A stretch of 64,000 nt of DNA from Micromonospora sp. NBC_00421 (GTDB taxonomy: Bacteria > Actinomycetota > Actinomycetes > Mycobacteriales > Micromonosporaceae), in the NCBI RefSeq assembly GCF_036017915.1, contig NZ_CP107929.1, positions 6,499,001-6,563,000 of the forward strand, read 5' to 3'. This document shows, piece by piece, positions 25,270-34,469 of this stretch. The notes under the pieces were generated by a model. It searched no databases and was not told where the DNA came from. It saw only the letters and a list, made by a program, of their open reading frames with translations. Within the stretch, counting starts at the first letter, position 1. The number at the start of each line of letters is the position of its first letter. The position numbers were made by a program, and so were the translations under genes.

Positions 25270-26217
25270 GTGAGCACCCCGACCGAGTCCGCCGGATGCC
25301 CGGAGCCGCCGACCACCGGCCGGCCCGATCAGGCCCAGGCCGATCAGGCTCCGGCCGACCCGGGTCAGGCCGGCCCGTACGCCGCGCCGTGGCTTGGCGT
25401 ACCCCGCCGGAGGGCGGCGTGGCGCGGCGTACCGGGCGTTGGGCCGTACCGAAGCCGTCGGTCGCGCCGTCGTCGCCGGGCGGCCCTGCTCGGCCTGGCG
25501 CTGCTCGGCGTGGGCGGGTTCGTCACGGTGTACCCGGACGACCGGTCGGACCATCCGGCGCAGGTCGTCGGCCGGATGGCCGACGGTGCCGGCGGCGGGC
25601 GGCTGGCCGACGGTGCGGCCGGGGAGCGGCCTGCCGCCGGTTATCCGCGCAGCGGACCCGGTCGCTTCACCGCTGCCGACGGCCGTTCCGAGGTGTCCGG
25701 CTTCGACGGCCCGCTGTACCGCTACCGGGTCGAGGTGGAGCAGGGCACCGGTCAGGACGTGGACGTGTTCGCCGCCGCCGTGGACGACACCCTGGGCGAC
25801 CCGAACAGCTGGATCCGCTCCGGTGAACTGCGGTTCCAGCGGGTGCCGGAGGCCGACGACGCCGACTTCACCGTCTACCTCGCCACCCCGGCCACCTCCG
25901 AGCGGATCTGCGCCGAGGGCGGGCTCGACACCGAGGGCTACACCTCCTGCCGGCTGCCCGGACGGGTGGTCATCAACCTGGCCCGCTGGATGGAGGCTGT
26001 GCCGGACTACGGGGCACCGCTGTCGGTCTACCGGACGTACGTGGTGAACCACGAGGTCGGGCACGAACTCGGCGAGGAGCACCAGGCCTGCCCCGGCCCC
26101 GGCGAGCCGGCCCCGGTGATGCAGCAGCAGACGTACGGGCTGGACGGCTGCGTGGCGAACGCCTGGCCGTACGTCGACGGCTCCCGCTACGCAGGCGACC
26201 TCGTCCCGGGTAGCTGA
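25270..26217 (+). CDS. DUF3152 secreted zinc-metallopeptidase-like protein (second copy)
   Basis: A 315-residue paralogue of the preceding gene. After an N-terminal Arg/Pro-rich part and a hydrophobic helix (RAALLGLALLGVGGFVTV) comes the DUF3152 domain: YRYRVEVEQGTGQDVDVF, CRLPGRVVINLARWMEA, YRTYVVNHEVGHELGEEHQ and PAPVMQQQTYGLDGC. The zinc signature is changed: HELGEEH retains the third His, and Glu replaces Arg/His at the variable site. The two copies share the order of motifs but differ widely in the N-terminal third. GTG 25270 was chosen as the start. A ~100-bp AT-richer stretch upstream may hold its own promoter. Confidence 0.85.
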   Translation: MSTPTESAGCPEPPTTGRPDQAQADQAPADPGQAGPYAAPWLGVPRRRAAWRGVPGVGPYRSRRSRRRRRAALLGLALLGVGGFVTVYPDDRSDHPAQVVGRMADGAGGGRLADGAAGERPAAGYPRSGPGRFTAADGRSEVSGFDGPLYRYRVEVEQGTGQDVDVFAAAVDDTLGDPNSWIRSGELRFQRVPEADDADFTVYLATPATSERICAEGGLDTEGYTSCRLPGRVVINLARWMEAVPDYGAPLSVYRTYVVNHEVGHELGEEHQACPGPGEPAPVMQQQTYGLDGCVANAWPYVDGSRYAGDLVPGS

Positions 26218-26327
26218 GATATTCCCGCTCCCGTATGTCGGACGGGGTGTCCCTGCTCATGGCCGGGCGGCGCTCCGGCGAGCAACAATGGGCCGGTTCG
26301 CCACCAGCCGATCCCGGGGAGTCCACC

Positions 26328-27509
26328 GTGTCGTTGCCCCCGCTCGTCGAACCCGCCGCCGAGCTGACCGTTGACGAGATCCGCCGCTACTCCCGCCACC
26401 TGATCATCCCTGACGTCGGGGTGCAGGGGCAGAAGCGGCTGAAGAACGCCCGGGTGCTCTGCGTCGGCGCCGGCGGTCTCGGCTCGCCGGCCCTGATGTA
26501 CCTGGCCGCGGCGGGGGTCGGGACGCTCGGCATCATCGACTTCGACACCGTCGACGAGTCCAACCTCCAGCGCCAGATCATCCACGGCGTCTCCGACATC
26601 GGCCGGTCCAAGGCCGAGTCCGCCGCCGCGTCGATCCGTGAGATCAACCCGCTGGTCCAGGTGGAGATCCACAACACCGCGCTCGACCGGGAGAACGTCC
26701 GGGACATCTTCGCCCGGTACGACCTGATCGTCGACGGCACCGACAACTTCGCCACCCGGTACATGGTCAACGACGCGGCGGTGCTGCTCGGCAAGCCGTA
26801 CGTCTGGGGGTCGATCTACCGGTTCGACGGCCAGGCGTCGGTCTTCTGGGCCGAGCACGGTCCCTGCTACCGCTGCCTCTACCCGGAGCCCCCGCCGCCC
26901 GGCATGGTGCCGTCCTGCGCCGAGGGCGGCGTGCTCGGCGTGCTCTGCGCGTCGATCGGCTCGATCCAGGTCAACGAGGCGATCAAGCTGCTCGCCGGGA
27001 TCGGCGAGCCGCTTGTCGGCCGGCTGATGGTCTACGACGCGCTGGAGATGGAATACCGCAAGATCAAGGTCCGGAAGGACCCGAACTGCGTGCTCTGCGG
27101 TGAGAACCCCACGGTCACCGACCTGCTGGAGGACTACGAGGACTTCTGCGGCGCGGTCTCCGAGGAGGCCCAGGAGGCGATCGTCGACTCGACCATCACC
27201 GCCACCGAGCTCAAGGAGTGGCAGGACGCCGGCAAGGACATCTTCCTGGTCGACGTCCGGGAGCCCGCGGAGTACGAGATCGTCCGGATTCCCGGCTCCA
27301 CCCTGATCCCCAAGGGCGAGATCATCTCGGGTGAGGCGCTGGCGAAGCTCCCGCAGGACCGGCAGGTCGTGCTGCACTGCAAGTCCGGGGTCCGCTCCGC
27401 CGAGGCGCTCGCCGCGCTGAAGGCGGCCGGGTTCCGCGACGCGGTGCACGTCCAGGGCGGGGTGCTCTCCTGGATCAAGCAGATCGATCCCTCGCTGCCC
27501 GCGTACTGA
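26328..27509 (+). CDS. moeZ: Adenylyltransferase/sulfurtransferase MoeZ
   Basis: A 393-residue two-domain enzyme. The E1-like ThiF/MoeB domain has CVGAGGLGSPALMYL (nucleotide loop), DLIVDGTDNFATRYMVND and zinc Cys pairs (CYRCLYPEPPPP, CVLCGE). The C-terminal rhodanese domain has LHCKSGVRSAEALA with the sulfur-carrying Cys. It adenylates and then thiocarboxylates small sulfur-carrier proteins (MoaD/ThiS-like, CysO) for molybdopterin or cysteine synthesis. GTG 26328 is preferred because GGGGAG precedes it and the family starts with SLPPLVEPAAELT; a longer frame from 26235 adds unlikely residues. Confidence 0.93.
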   Translation: MSLPPLVEPAAELTVDEIRRYSRHLIIPDVGVQGQKRLKNARVLCVGAGGLGSPALMYLAAAGVGTLGIIDFDTVDESNLQRQIIHGVSDIGRSKAESAAASIREINPLVQVEIHNTALDRENVRDIFARYDLIVDGTDNFATRYMVNDAAVLLGKPYVWGSIYRFDGQASVFWAEHGPCYRCLYPEPPPPGMVPSCAEGGVLGVLCASIGSIQVNEAIKLLAGIGEPLVGRLMVYDALEMEYRKIKVRKDPNCVLCGENPTVTDLLEDYEDFCGAVSEEAQEAIVDSTITATELKEWQDAGKDIFLVDVREPAEYEIVRIPGSTLIPKGEIISGEALAKLPQDRQVVLHCKSGVRSAEALAALKAAGFRDAVHVQGGVLSWIKQIDPSLPAY

Positions 27510-27602
27510 CCGGCGACCCAGGTCGGGGGCGGCGACGAACCGCCCCCGGCCCCGACCGATTCCCCGAGGCAGGATCGCCTCCGTGCCGGTAGCGTCGGCG
27601 TC

Positions 27603-28448
27603 GTGGTCGACTTGGATGCCGCGATCGGCTTCGTCGTGGCGCACGGCGACGCGGTGGATCGCGCCCGGCTGTCCCGGCTGCGCACCGGCGCGTCCGTACC
27701 CGACGAGCTGCTCGACGCCGCCGAGGTCGGGCAGACCGTTGACGGCGGCTGGCCCGCCCTCCTCGGCGGTGACGTCCCGTCCGTCGACGCCACTTGCTTC
27801 CGCCTGGCCGAGCTGGACGACCTCGGCGCGCTCGGTCGGCCGGCGGCCCGGCACGCGCTGGACTGGTTGGCCGCCCGGCAACTGCCCGACGGCGGCTGGG
27901 ACGAGGACCCGAGGCTGGCCGGCAGCGCCCCCGAGTGGGCCACCCCGGGCGACCCGGAGGCCCGGCTCTACCTCACCGCCAACGCCGCGTTCTGGCTCAG
28001 CGTGGCAGGTCGGGACGCCCGTGCCGCCGGCCCGCTGGACCACCGCGTCGGCGGGGCGTACGCCGGGGTGGTGCAGGCGGCGGCGCAGGCCCTGGCCGGG
28101 CAGCTCGCCCCGGACGGCACCTGGCCGTCCTTCCTGGCCGCCGGCTGGCTGAGCGCGGCCGTGCTGCACCGCCAGCAGCTCTACTACGAGTCGGCCCGGA
28201 TCCAGGCGGTGCTCGCCGAGCGGATGCCGAAGCTCTCCCCGGCCGACGTGGCCGCACTGGCCGGCACGCTGCGCCGGGTGGAGGTGGGCGAGGAGCAGTG
28301 GGTGCTGGTGTCGGCCCGCAAGCGCCTCGCCGAGACCCAGCGCAGCGACGGCGGCTGGGACAGCGACGACGGCCACCAGTTCGACGTGCACACCACGCTC
28401 ACCGCGATCCGCGCCTGCCGCCCGATCAGGCCGGGTGGCTCAGCGTAG
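27603..28448 (+). CDS. Prenyltransferase/squalene-oxidase-repeat (alpha-toroid) protein
   Basis: A 281-residue protein built from helical repeats with the Q-x-x-D-G-G-W motif: [12 protein letters not shown] near residue 101 and [19 protein letters not shown] near the C-terminus. An incomplete [11 protein letters not shown] unit lies near residue 46. This pattern is typical of terpene cyclase/prenyltransferase alpha-barrel subunits, but the protein is too short for a cyclase and lacks a DxDD motif, so a binding or regulatory role is possible. It converges with proA, and their stop regions overlap by nine bases. Confidence 0.75.
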   Translation: MVDLDAAIGFVVAHGDAVDRARLSRLRTGASVPDELLDAAEVGQTVDGGWPALLGGDVPSVDATCFRLAELDDLGALGRPAARHALDWLAARQLPDGGWDEDPRLAGSAPEWATPGDPEARLYLTANAAFWLSVAGRDARAAGPLDHRVGGAYAGVVQAAAQALAGQLAPDGTWPSFLAAGWLSAAVLHRQQLYYESARIQAVLAERMPKLSPADVAALAGTLRRVEVGEEQWVLVSARKRLAETQRSDGGWDSDDGHQFDVHTTLTAIRACRPIRPGGSA

Positions 28449-29681
28449 GTGGCCGTCGCCGGTCACCACGTACTTGGTGGAGGTCAGCTCGGGCAGCCCC
28501 ATCGGCCCCCGGGCGTGCAGCTTCTGGGTGGAGATGCCGATCTCCGCGCCGAAGCCGAACTCGCCGCCGTCGGTGAACCGGGTGGAGGCGTTCACCATCA
28601 CCGCCGCCGCGTCGACCCGGGCCACGAACTCCCGGGCGGCGGCCTGCGAGTCGGTGACGATCGCCTCGGTGTGGCCGGTGCCGTAGCGGCGGATGTGCGC
28701 GACCGCCGCGTCGAGCGAGTCGACCACGGCGACGGAGATGTCGGCCGACAGGTATTCGGTGGCGAAGTCCTCGTCGGTGGCCGCCACCACGTCGGGGGAG
28801 TACGCGGCGACCTCGGGGGAGCCGTGCACGGTCACCCCGGCCTCGGCGAACGCGGCAAGCACGGCGGGCAGGAACCCGTCGGCGACGTCGGCGTGCACAA
28901 GCAGCGACTCGGCGGTGTTGCAGGTGCTCAGGCGCTGGGTCTTGGCGTTCAGGGCGATCGCCAGCGCCTTGGCCGGGTCGGCGGCGGCGTCCACGTAGAC
29001 GTGGCAGTTGCCCACCCCGGTCTCGATCACCGGCACCGTCGACTCCTCGACCACCGTGCGGATCAGCGACGCCCCGCCGCGCGGGATCAGCACGTCGACC
29101 AGGCCCCGGGCCCGCATCAGCTCCTTGACCGAGTCCCGGGAGCCGGCGTCGAGCAGCTGCACCGCGTCGGCCGGCAGGCCGGCACCGGCGACCGCGTCGC
29201 GCAGCACCGCCACCAGCGCCGCGTTGGAGTGCGCGGCCGAGGACGACCCGCGCAGCAGCGCCGCGTTGCCGGACTTCAGGCAGATGCCGGCGGCGTCCAC
29301 CGTCACGTTGGGCCGGGCCTCGTAGATGATCCCGACCACCCCGAACGGCACCCGGACCTGCCGCAGCTCAAGCCCGTTGGGCAGGGTCGAACCCCGGACC
29401 ACCTCGCCCACCGGGTCGGGCAGCGCGGCCATCTCGCGCAACGCGTCGGCGATGCCGGCCACCCGGCCCGCGTCGAGGGCGAGCCGGTCCAGCACGGCCG
29501 CGCTCAGCCCGGCCTCCCGCCCGGCCGCCAGGTCCGCCTCGTTCGCGGTCAGGATCTCCGGCGTACGCGCCACCAGCGCGTCGGCCATCGCGCACAGCGC
29601 GGCATCCTTGACCGTACGGGTGGCGACCGCCAGGGCCTCCGCCGCGTCCCGGGCCCGCCGGGCCTGCTCGACGACGCTCAT
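28440..29681 (-). CDS. proA: Glutamate-5-semialdehyde dehydrogenase (gamma-glutamyl phosphate reductase)
   Basis: A 413-residue enzyme of proline biosynthesis that reduces gamma-glutamyl phosphate with NADPH. Family motifs are present: [48 protein letters not shown], and the catalytic Cys in [18 protein letters not shown] 29681 has GAGGAG upstream and matches the normal start ([18 protein letters not shown]). It lies 50 bp downstream of proB on the same strand, so the two form an operon. Length is normal. Confidence 0.95.
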   Translation of the reverse strand: MSVVEQARRARDAAEALAVATRTVKDAALCAMADALVARTPEILTANEADLAAGREAGLSAAVLDRLALDAGRVAGIADALREMAALPDPVGEVVRGSTLPNGLELRQVRVPFGVVGIIYEARPNVTVDAAGICLKSGNAALLRGSSSAAHSNAALVAVLRDAVAGAGLPADAVQLLDAGSRDSVKELMRARGLVDVLIPRGGASLIRTVVEESTVPVIETGVGNCHVYVDAAADPAKALAIALNAKTQRLSTCNTAESLLVHADVADGFLPAVLAAFAEAGVTVHGSPEVAAYSPDVVAATDEDFATEYLSADISVAVVDSLDAAVAHIRRYGTGHTEAIVTDSQAAAREFVARVDAAAVMVNASTRFTDGGEFGFGAEIGISTQKLHARGPMGLPELTSTKYVVTGDGHLR

Positions 29682-29731
29682 TGCGCACTCCTCGGGTGTC
29701 CGGAGGTGCCCCCCGCGCGGGGGCACCCGTG

Positions 29732-30841
29732 TCACAGCAGTACCAGGTCGTCGCGGTGCACGACCTCACGTTCGTACGCCGGGCCGAGCGCCGCGGCGAG
29801 TTCCCCGGTGGACCGGCCGAGCAGACCGGGCAGTTCCACCGCGTCGTAGTTGACCAGCCCCCGGGCCACCGACGCGCCGTCGACGTCGACCAGGTCCACC
29901 GGATCCCCGGCGGTGAACGTGCCGTCCACGGCGGTGATCCCGGCCGGCAGCAGCGACTTGCGACGACCCACCACGGCCTGCACCGCGCCCGGGTCGAGGT
30001 GCAGCCGGCCCCGGGGTGCGGTGGCGTGCGCCAGCCAGAACAGCCGGGCCGCCGGGCGTCGACGGGCCGGGTGGAAGAACGTGCCGACCGGTTCGCCGGT
30101 CAGCGCGGCACCGGCCAGCGGGGCGGCGGTCAGCACCACCGGGATGCCGAAGCCGGTGGCGATCCGGGCGGCCTCCACCTTGGTGACCATGCCGCCGGTG
30201 CCGACCCCGGCCCGACCCGCGCCGCCGATGTCGACGCCGACCAGGTCGGCCTCGCCGCGTACCTCGGTGATCCGGGTGCTGCCGGGCCGGGTGGGGTTGC
30301 CGGTCCAGAGCGCGTCGACGTCGGAGAGCAGGACCAGCAGGTCGGCGTCGACCAGGGCGGCGACCAGGGCGGCCAGCCGGTCGTTGTCGCCGAACCGGAT
30401 CTCCTCGGTGGCGACCGTGTCGTTCTCGTTGACGATCGGCACCGCCCGCAGGTCGAGCAGCTTGCGCAGGGTCCGGTACGCGTTGCGGTAGTGCACCCGT
30501 CGGGTCACGTCGTCGACGGTGAGCAGGACCTGCCCGACGGTGAGCCGGTGCCGGGCGAAGCCGGCCGCGTACCTGCCGATCAGCAGGCCCTGGCCGACGC
30601 TGGCGGCGGCCTGCTGGGTGGCCAGGTCGCGCGGGCGGCGGGGGAGCCCGAGCGGGGCGAGCCCGGCGGCGATCGCCCCGGAGGAGACCAGCACCACCTC
30701 GCGGCCGGCGGCGACGAGCGCGGCGAGGGCGTCCACCAGGGTGTCCACCCGGGCCTCGTCCAGGCCGCCGGTCGCGGTGGTCAGCGAGGAGGAACCGATC
30801 TTGACGACGATCCGCCGGGCCTGGGTGACTGCTTCACGCAC
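29732..30841 (-). CDS. proB: Glutamate 5-kinase
   Basis: A 369-residue enzyme that phosphorylates glutamate, the first step of proline synthesis. The amino acid kinase domain shows [39 protein letters not shown] and [17 protein letters not shown]-terminal PUA domain (about 280-369) has [20 protein letters not shown], typical of ProB. Feedback inhibition by proline is a known property of the family. GTG 30841 chosen because homology begins at [14 protein letters not shown]. First gene of proBA. Confidence 0.95.
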   Translation of the reverse strand: MREAVTQARRIVVKIGSSSLTTATGGLDEARVDTLVDALAALVAAGREVVLVSSGAIAAGLAPLGLPRRPRDLATQQAAASVGQGLLIGRYAAGFARHRLTVGQVLLTVDDVTRRVHYRNAYRTLRKLLDLRAVPIVNENDTVATEEIRFGDNDRLAALVAALVDADLLVLLSDVDALWTGNPTRPGSTRITEVRGEADLVGVDIGGAGRAGVGTGGMVTKVEAARIATGFGIPVVLTAAPLAGAALTGEPVGTFFHPARRRPAARLFWLAHATAPRGRLHLDPGAVQAVVGRRKSLLPAGITAVDGTFTAGDPVDLVDVDGASVARGLVNYDAVELPGLLGRSTGELAAALGPAYEREVVHRDDLVLL

Positions 30842-30902
30842 CCGCCCATTCTGCGCGGTCGGCCCCGACGGACCCCGCCGCGTTCCCATATCCTGGCCGG
30901 TC

Positions 30903-31217
30903 GTGACGCCTGAGGAGTACGTGGAGGCGGTGCTCGCGCTGGTCGAGCGGATTCCGCCGGGCCGGGTGATGTCCTACGGGGCGATCGCCGACGCGCTCGC
31001 CGAGCGGTCCGGGCGGGCCTCGGCCCGGCTGGTCGGCTCGATCATGGCCCGGCACGGCGCTGCGGTGCCCTGGCACCGGGTGGTGAACGCGGCGGGCCGG
31101 CTGCCACCCGGGCACGAGGTGCGGGCGCGGGCGCTGCTGCGGGCCGAGGGCTGCCCGCTGCGGGGTGCCGGGGTGGATCTGGATGCCGCCAAATGGTGGC
31201 CGGATGAGGGGCGGTGA
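30903..31217 (+). CDS. Alkyltransferase-like protein (MGMT DNA-binding-like)
   Basis: A 104-residue protein of the ATL family. It matches the C-terminal domain of O6-alkylguanine-DNA alkyltransferase (IPPGRVMSYGAIADALAERS), but where the enzyme has P-C-H-R-V it has PWHRVV, so the alkyl-accepting Cys is replaced by Trp. Such proteins bind O6-alkylguanine and flag it for nucleotide excision repair. A GTG start divergent from proB is used; the ribosome site is weak. The 61 bp between it and proB must hold both promoters. Confidence 0.88.
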   Translation: MTPEEYVEAVLALVERIPPGRVMSYGAIADALAERSGRASARLVGSIMARHGAAVPWHRVVNAAGRLPPGHEVRARALLRAEGCPLRGAGVDLDAAKWWPDEGR

Positions 31218-31248
31218 CCAGGGGGTAACGTGAGTAACATTCGGCCGC

Positions 31249-32796
31249 ATGGACGCGCCACCGGCCGAGCCCGGCTCCCCACCCGCCGGCCCGCCCGCGC
31301 CGACCGCCGGGGTGTCCCGGACGGACGTCGGCGGGTCCGTGCCGGCCGCCCGGGCACCCACCTCGGACGGCGTCCCGGCCCGGTCCGTCGGCCGCCCCGG
31401 CCCCGACCCGTTGCCGCGTCGGGTGCACGCCGGTTACGCGCTCGGCTCGTTGGCGACCGGGGCGTTCGGCACCGTGCCCGGGTTGCTGCTGCTGCCCTAC
31501 CTGACCGACACGCTCGGGGTGGCCGCCGGGCTGGCCGCCCTGCTGGTGCTGTTGCCGAAGGCGTGGGACGTGCTTGTCAACCCGGTCGCCGGGCGCATCT
31601 CCGACCGGACCCGCTCCCGGCTGGGGCCACGCCGGCCGTGGCTGCTCGGCGCCGGGCTCGCCCTGGCGGTGCTCTTCGCCGCCATCTTCGCCGCGCCCTT
31701 CGGTGCCGGGCCGGCCGCCGGGGCGTACGTGGCCGTCGCCTTCCTCGCCACCGCCACCGCGTTCGCCTTCTTCCAGGTCCCGTACGTGGCGATGCCGGCC
31801 GAGCTGACCGACGACGCGGCGGAGCGTACCCGGTTGATGAGCTGGCGGGTCGCGGTGCTGGCGCTTGCCATCCTGATCTCCGGCGCGGTGGCCCCGATGG
31901 TGGTCACCGCCGGTGGCGAGGGGGTGGCCGGGCACCGCTGGATGGGGGCGTTCGTCGCCGCGCTGATCGCGCTCGGCGCGCTCGGCGCGTTCCTCGGCAC
32001 CCGGTCGGCGGCGACCGGCACGGTGACCGCGACCGAACCGACGCTGCGCGCCCAGCTCGCCGTGGTCGCCGCCGACCGGCCGTTCCGGGCGCTGCTGCTC
32101 TGCTTCGTCGTCCAGTCCGCCGGGGTGGCGACCATCCTGGCCGGGGTGAGCTACTTCGCCGCCCAGATCCTGCGGGACCCGACGACCGGGCCGACCGTGC
32201 TGTTCGCCTGCTTCGTCGGGCCGGCGCTGCTGGTGATGCCGCTGTGGATCCGGCTCGGCCGCCGACTGGGCAAGAAGACCGCGCTGGTCACCGCCTCGCT
32301 GCTGCTGGCCGCCGGGGCGGCGGCCCTGGTGGCCGCGCCGGTGCTGCCCGCCGCCGCCGTCTACGCGGTGGTCGCGCTCCTCGGCGTCGGGTACGCCGGC
32401 CAGCAGGTCTTCGCACTGGCCCTGCTCCCCGACTGCGTGGCGGCCTCGACCGCGCGCACCGGCCGCCGCCAGGCCGGAGTCTTCACCGGCCTGTGGACCG
32501 CCGGCGAAACCCTCGGGCTGGCCCTGGGCCCCGGCATCTACGGCCTGATCCTGGCCCTGTCCGGCTACGTCTCCTCGGCCACCGGCACCGCCGCCCCCCA
32601 GACCCCCACCGCCCGCCTAGGCGTCCTCCTGGCTTTCACCCTGATCCCCGCCCTCCTGATAGCCCCCGCCACCCTCCTCCTCCGCCCCCACCCCTACCTC
32701 CCCCCACCCCCGTCCCCCACCCACCCCGTCGATCATGGAGTTGTGGCGGGGACGAAAGCCGCGAAAATCCACGGAAAGGCCACCACGAGTCCATGA
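31249..32796 (+). CDS. MFS transporter, sugar:cation (GPH) type
   Basis: A 515-residue membrane protein with about twelve hydrophobic helices after a ~55-residue Pro/Ala-rich N-terminus. The GPH family shows in LLPYLTDTLGVAAGLAALLV, NPVAGRISDRTRSRLGPRRP (loop 2-3 motif) and FFQVPYVAMPAELT. GPH carriers move glycosides or organic acids with Na+ or H+; the substrate is unknown. The last ~20 codons (VDHGVVAGTKAAKIHG) are encoded by the palindromic element at 32727-32802, so its native C-terminus was probably extended. Its stop overlaps the start of the PLP decarboxylase gene. Confidence 0.85.
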   Translation: MDAPPAEPGSPPAGPPAPTAGVSRTDVGGSVPAARAPTSDGVPARSVGRPGPDPLPRRVHAGYALGSLATGAFGTVPGLLLLPYLTDTLGVAAGLAALLVLLPKAWDVLVNPVAGRISDRTRSRLGPRRPWLLGAGLALAVLFAAIFAAPFGAGPAAGAYVAVAFLATATAFAFFQVPYVAMPAELTDDAAERTRLMSWRVAVLALAILISGAVAPMVVTAGGEGVAGHRWMGAFVAALIALGALGAFLGTRSAATGTVTATEPTLRAQLAVVAADRPFRALLLCFVVQSAGVATILAGVSYFAAQILRDPTTGPTVLFACFVGPALLVMPLWIRLGRRLGKKTALVTASLLLAAGAAALVAAPVLPAAAVYAVVALLGVGYAGQQVFALALLPDCVAASTARTGRRQAGVFTGLWTAGETLGLALGPGIYGLILALSGYVSSATGTAAPQTPTARLGVLLAFTLIPALLIAPATLLLRPHPYLPPPPSPTHPVDHGVVAGTKAAKIHGKATTSP

Positions 32797-32802
32797 TCGA
32801 CG
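32727..32802. repeat. Palindromic element, family II (copy 1) spanning a stop/start junction
   Basis: CGTCGATCATGGAGTTGTGG (32727-32746) pairs with 32783-32802 with two mismatches. The same family recurs at 43556-43632. The right arm contains ATGATC, which serves as the last stop (TGA 32794-32796) of the MFS gene and the first ATG (32793) of the next gene. A C-rich tract precedes it, as at other copies. Confidence 0.88.
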
Positions 32803-34349
32803 AAAACGGGGTGCCTGCGGAGCAGGTGCTGGACGAGGTTCGGCAGTTGCGGGCGGGGGATCGGCCGGTGCACGGGGGGCGGTTGTTCGCCTATGTGTAC
32901 GACCCGGGGGTGGGGGGGCTTGACGCGTTGGCCGGCGCGGCGCATGCGGAGAGTGCGCATGTGAACGGGCTTGATCCGACTGCTTTTCCGTCGCTGCTGG
33001 CGATGGAGAACTGGCTGGTCGGGGCGGCCGGTGGGCTGCTCGGGGGTGGGCCGGGCAGCGCCGCGCCGGAGGTGGTGGGCAGCGTCACCAGCGGTGGCAC
33101 CGAGTCACTGATCCTGGCGGTCAAGGCGGCCCGGGACGCCCGCCCGGAGCTGACCGCACCCCGGATCGTGGTGCCGGCGAGCGGGCACGCCGCCTTCGCC
33201 AAGGCCGCCCACCTGCTCCGGGTCACCCTCGACACGGTCGGAGTCGACCCGGCCACCCTGCGTCCGTCGGTCGCCGACATGGCCGCGGCGATCCGCCCGG
33301 AGACGGTGCTGGTGGCCTGCTCCGCCCCGTCGTACGCACACGGGGTGGTCGACCCGGTCGCCGGGATCGCGCAGGTTGCGGCGGCGGCCGGGGTGCGTTG
33401 CCACGTGGACGCCTGCTTCGGTGGCTGGACCCTGCCCTACCTGCGTCGCCTCGGCGTGCCGGTGCCGCCGTTCGACTTCACCGTCGACGGGGTCACCTCG
33501 ATCTCCGTCGACCTGCACAAGTACGCGTACGCCCCGAAGGGCGTGTCGGTGCTGCTGCACCGGGACGCCACGCTGCGCGCCCCGCAGTACTTCGCGTACG
33601 CCGACTGGCCCGGCTACACGATGATCAACCCGGTGCTCGCCTCGACCCGCTCGGGTGGCCCGATCGCCGCCGCGTACGCCACCCTGCGGCACCTCGGCGA
33701 CGACGGCTACCTGCGGCTCGCCGCCGCCACCCGGGAGGCGGTCGGTGCACTGGCCGCCGCCGTCCGCGCGGTCGACGGGCTGCGGCTGATGGCCGAGCCG
33801 GAGTCCACGGTGGTCTGCTTCACCAGCACCGACCCGGCGCTCGACCTCTTCGTCCTGGTCGACGAGCTGACCGCCCGGGGCTGGCACACCCAACCCCAGC
33901 TCCGGTACGCCGACCTGCCCGCCAGTGTGCACCTCACGGTGACCGCCTCGGTGGCCCCCCGGGTGGCCGAGTTCGGTCCGGACCTGGTCGCCTCGGTGGC
34001 CGCCGCCCGCCGGGCCGGGCCTGTCGAGCTGCCGGCCGAGCTGGTCGCCCTGGCCGGGTCGCTGACCCCGGACGCGCTCACCCCGGAGCTGGTCGCCGGC
34101 CTCGCCGCCGGGCTGGGGCTGGCCGGGCCGGGGTCGGGTGGACCGGCCGAACCGGTCGGACCTGGCGGGCCGGGGTCGGATGGATCGGCCGAACCGGTCG
34201 GACCTGGCGGGCCGGGGTCGGGTGGACCCATGCCTACGCCGCCGGACCGGATGGCGGTGGTGAACACCTTGCTCGACGCCGCGCCCGCCGCGCTGCGGGA
34301 ACGACTGCTCGTGGAGTTCGTCGGCCTGCTCCAACGCCCCACCTGGTGA
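32793..34349 (+). CDS. PLP-dependent decarboxylase family protein (sphingosine-phosphate-lyase-like)
   Basis: A 518-residue pyridoxal-phosphate enzyme of the group II decarboxylase superfamily. Motifs: SVTSGGTESLILAVKAARDA (cofactor phosphate loop), CHVDACFGGWTLPYLRRL (Asp binding the pyridine N) and SISVDLHKYAYAPKGVSVLL with the Schiff-base Lys. The arrangement resembles sphingosine-1-phosphate lyase/tyrosine decarboxylase-like proteins; the substrate is unknown. After the fold, about residues 440-480 are a tandem repeat (PAEPVGPGGPGS). The start is unsure: ATG 32793 lies inside the palindrome, and GTG 32811 is an in-frame alternative free of it. Confidence 0.82.
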   Translation: MIDENGVPAEQVLDEVRQLRAGDRPVHGGRLFAYVYDPGVGGLDALAGAAHAESAHVNGLDPTAFPSLLAMENWLVGAAGGLLGGGPGSAAPEVVGSVTSGGTESLILAVKAARDARPELTAPRIVVPASGHAAFAKAAHLLRVTLDTVGVDPATLRPSVADMAAAIRPETVLVACSAPSYAHGVVDPVAGIAQVAAAAGVRCHVDACFGGWTLPYLRRLGVPVPPFDFTVDGVTSISVDLHKYAYAPKGVSVLLHRDATLRAPQYFAYADWPGYTMINPVLASTRSGGPIAAAYATLRHLGDDGYLRLAAATREAVGALAAAVRAVDGLRLMAEPESTVVCFTSTDPALDLFVLVDELTARGWHTQPQLRYADLPASVHLTVTASVAPRVAEFGPDLVASVAAARRAGPVELPAELVALAGSLTPDALTPELVAGLAAGLGLAGPGSGGPAEPVGPGGPGSDGSAEPVGPGGPGSGGPMPTPPDRMAVVNTLLDAAPAALRERLLVEFVGLLQRPTW

Positions 34350-34469
34350 CCCTCCCGGGCCCGCCACCCGGAGTCCGCCCGGTTCGGCGGACCCCTGGTG
34401 GCAGTGACCCGGCCAGCCCCGCCCGCCCGGCCCCGCCCGCCCGGCCGATTGTCGTGCCCGGTCGGGTGG

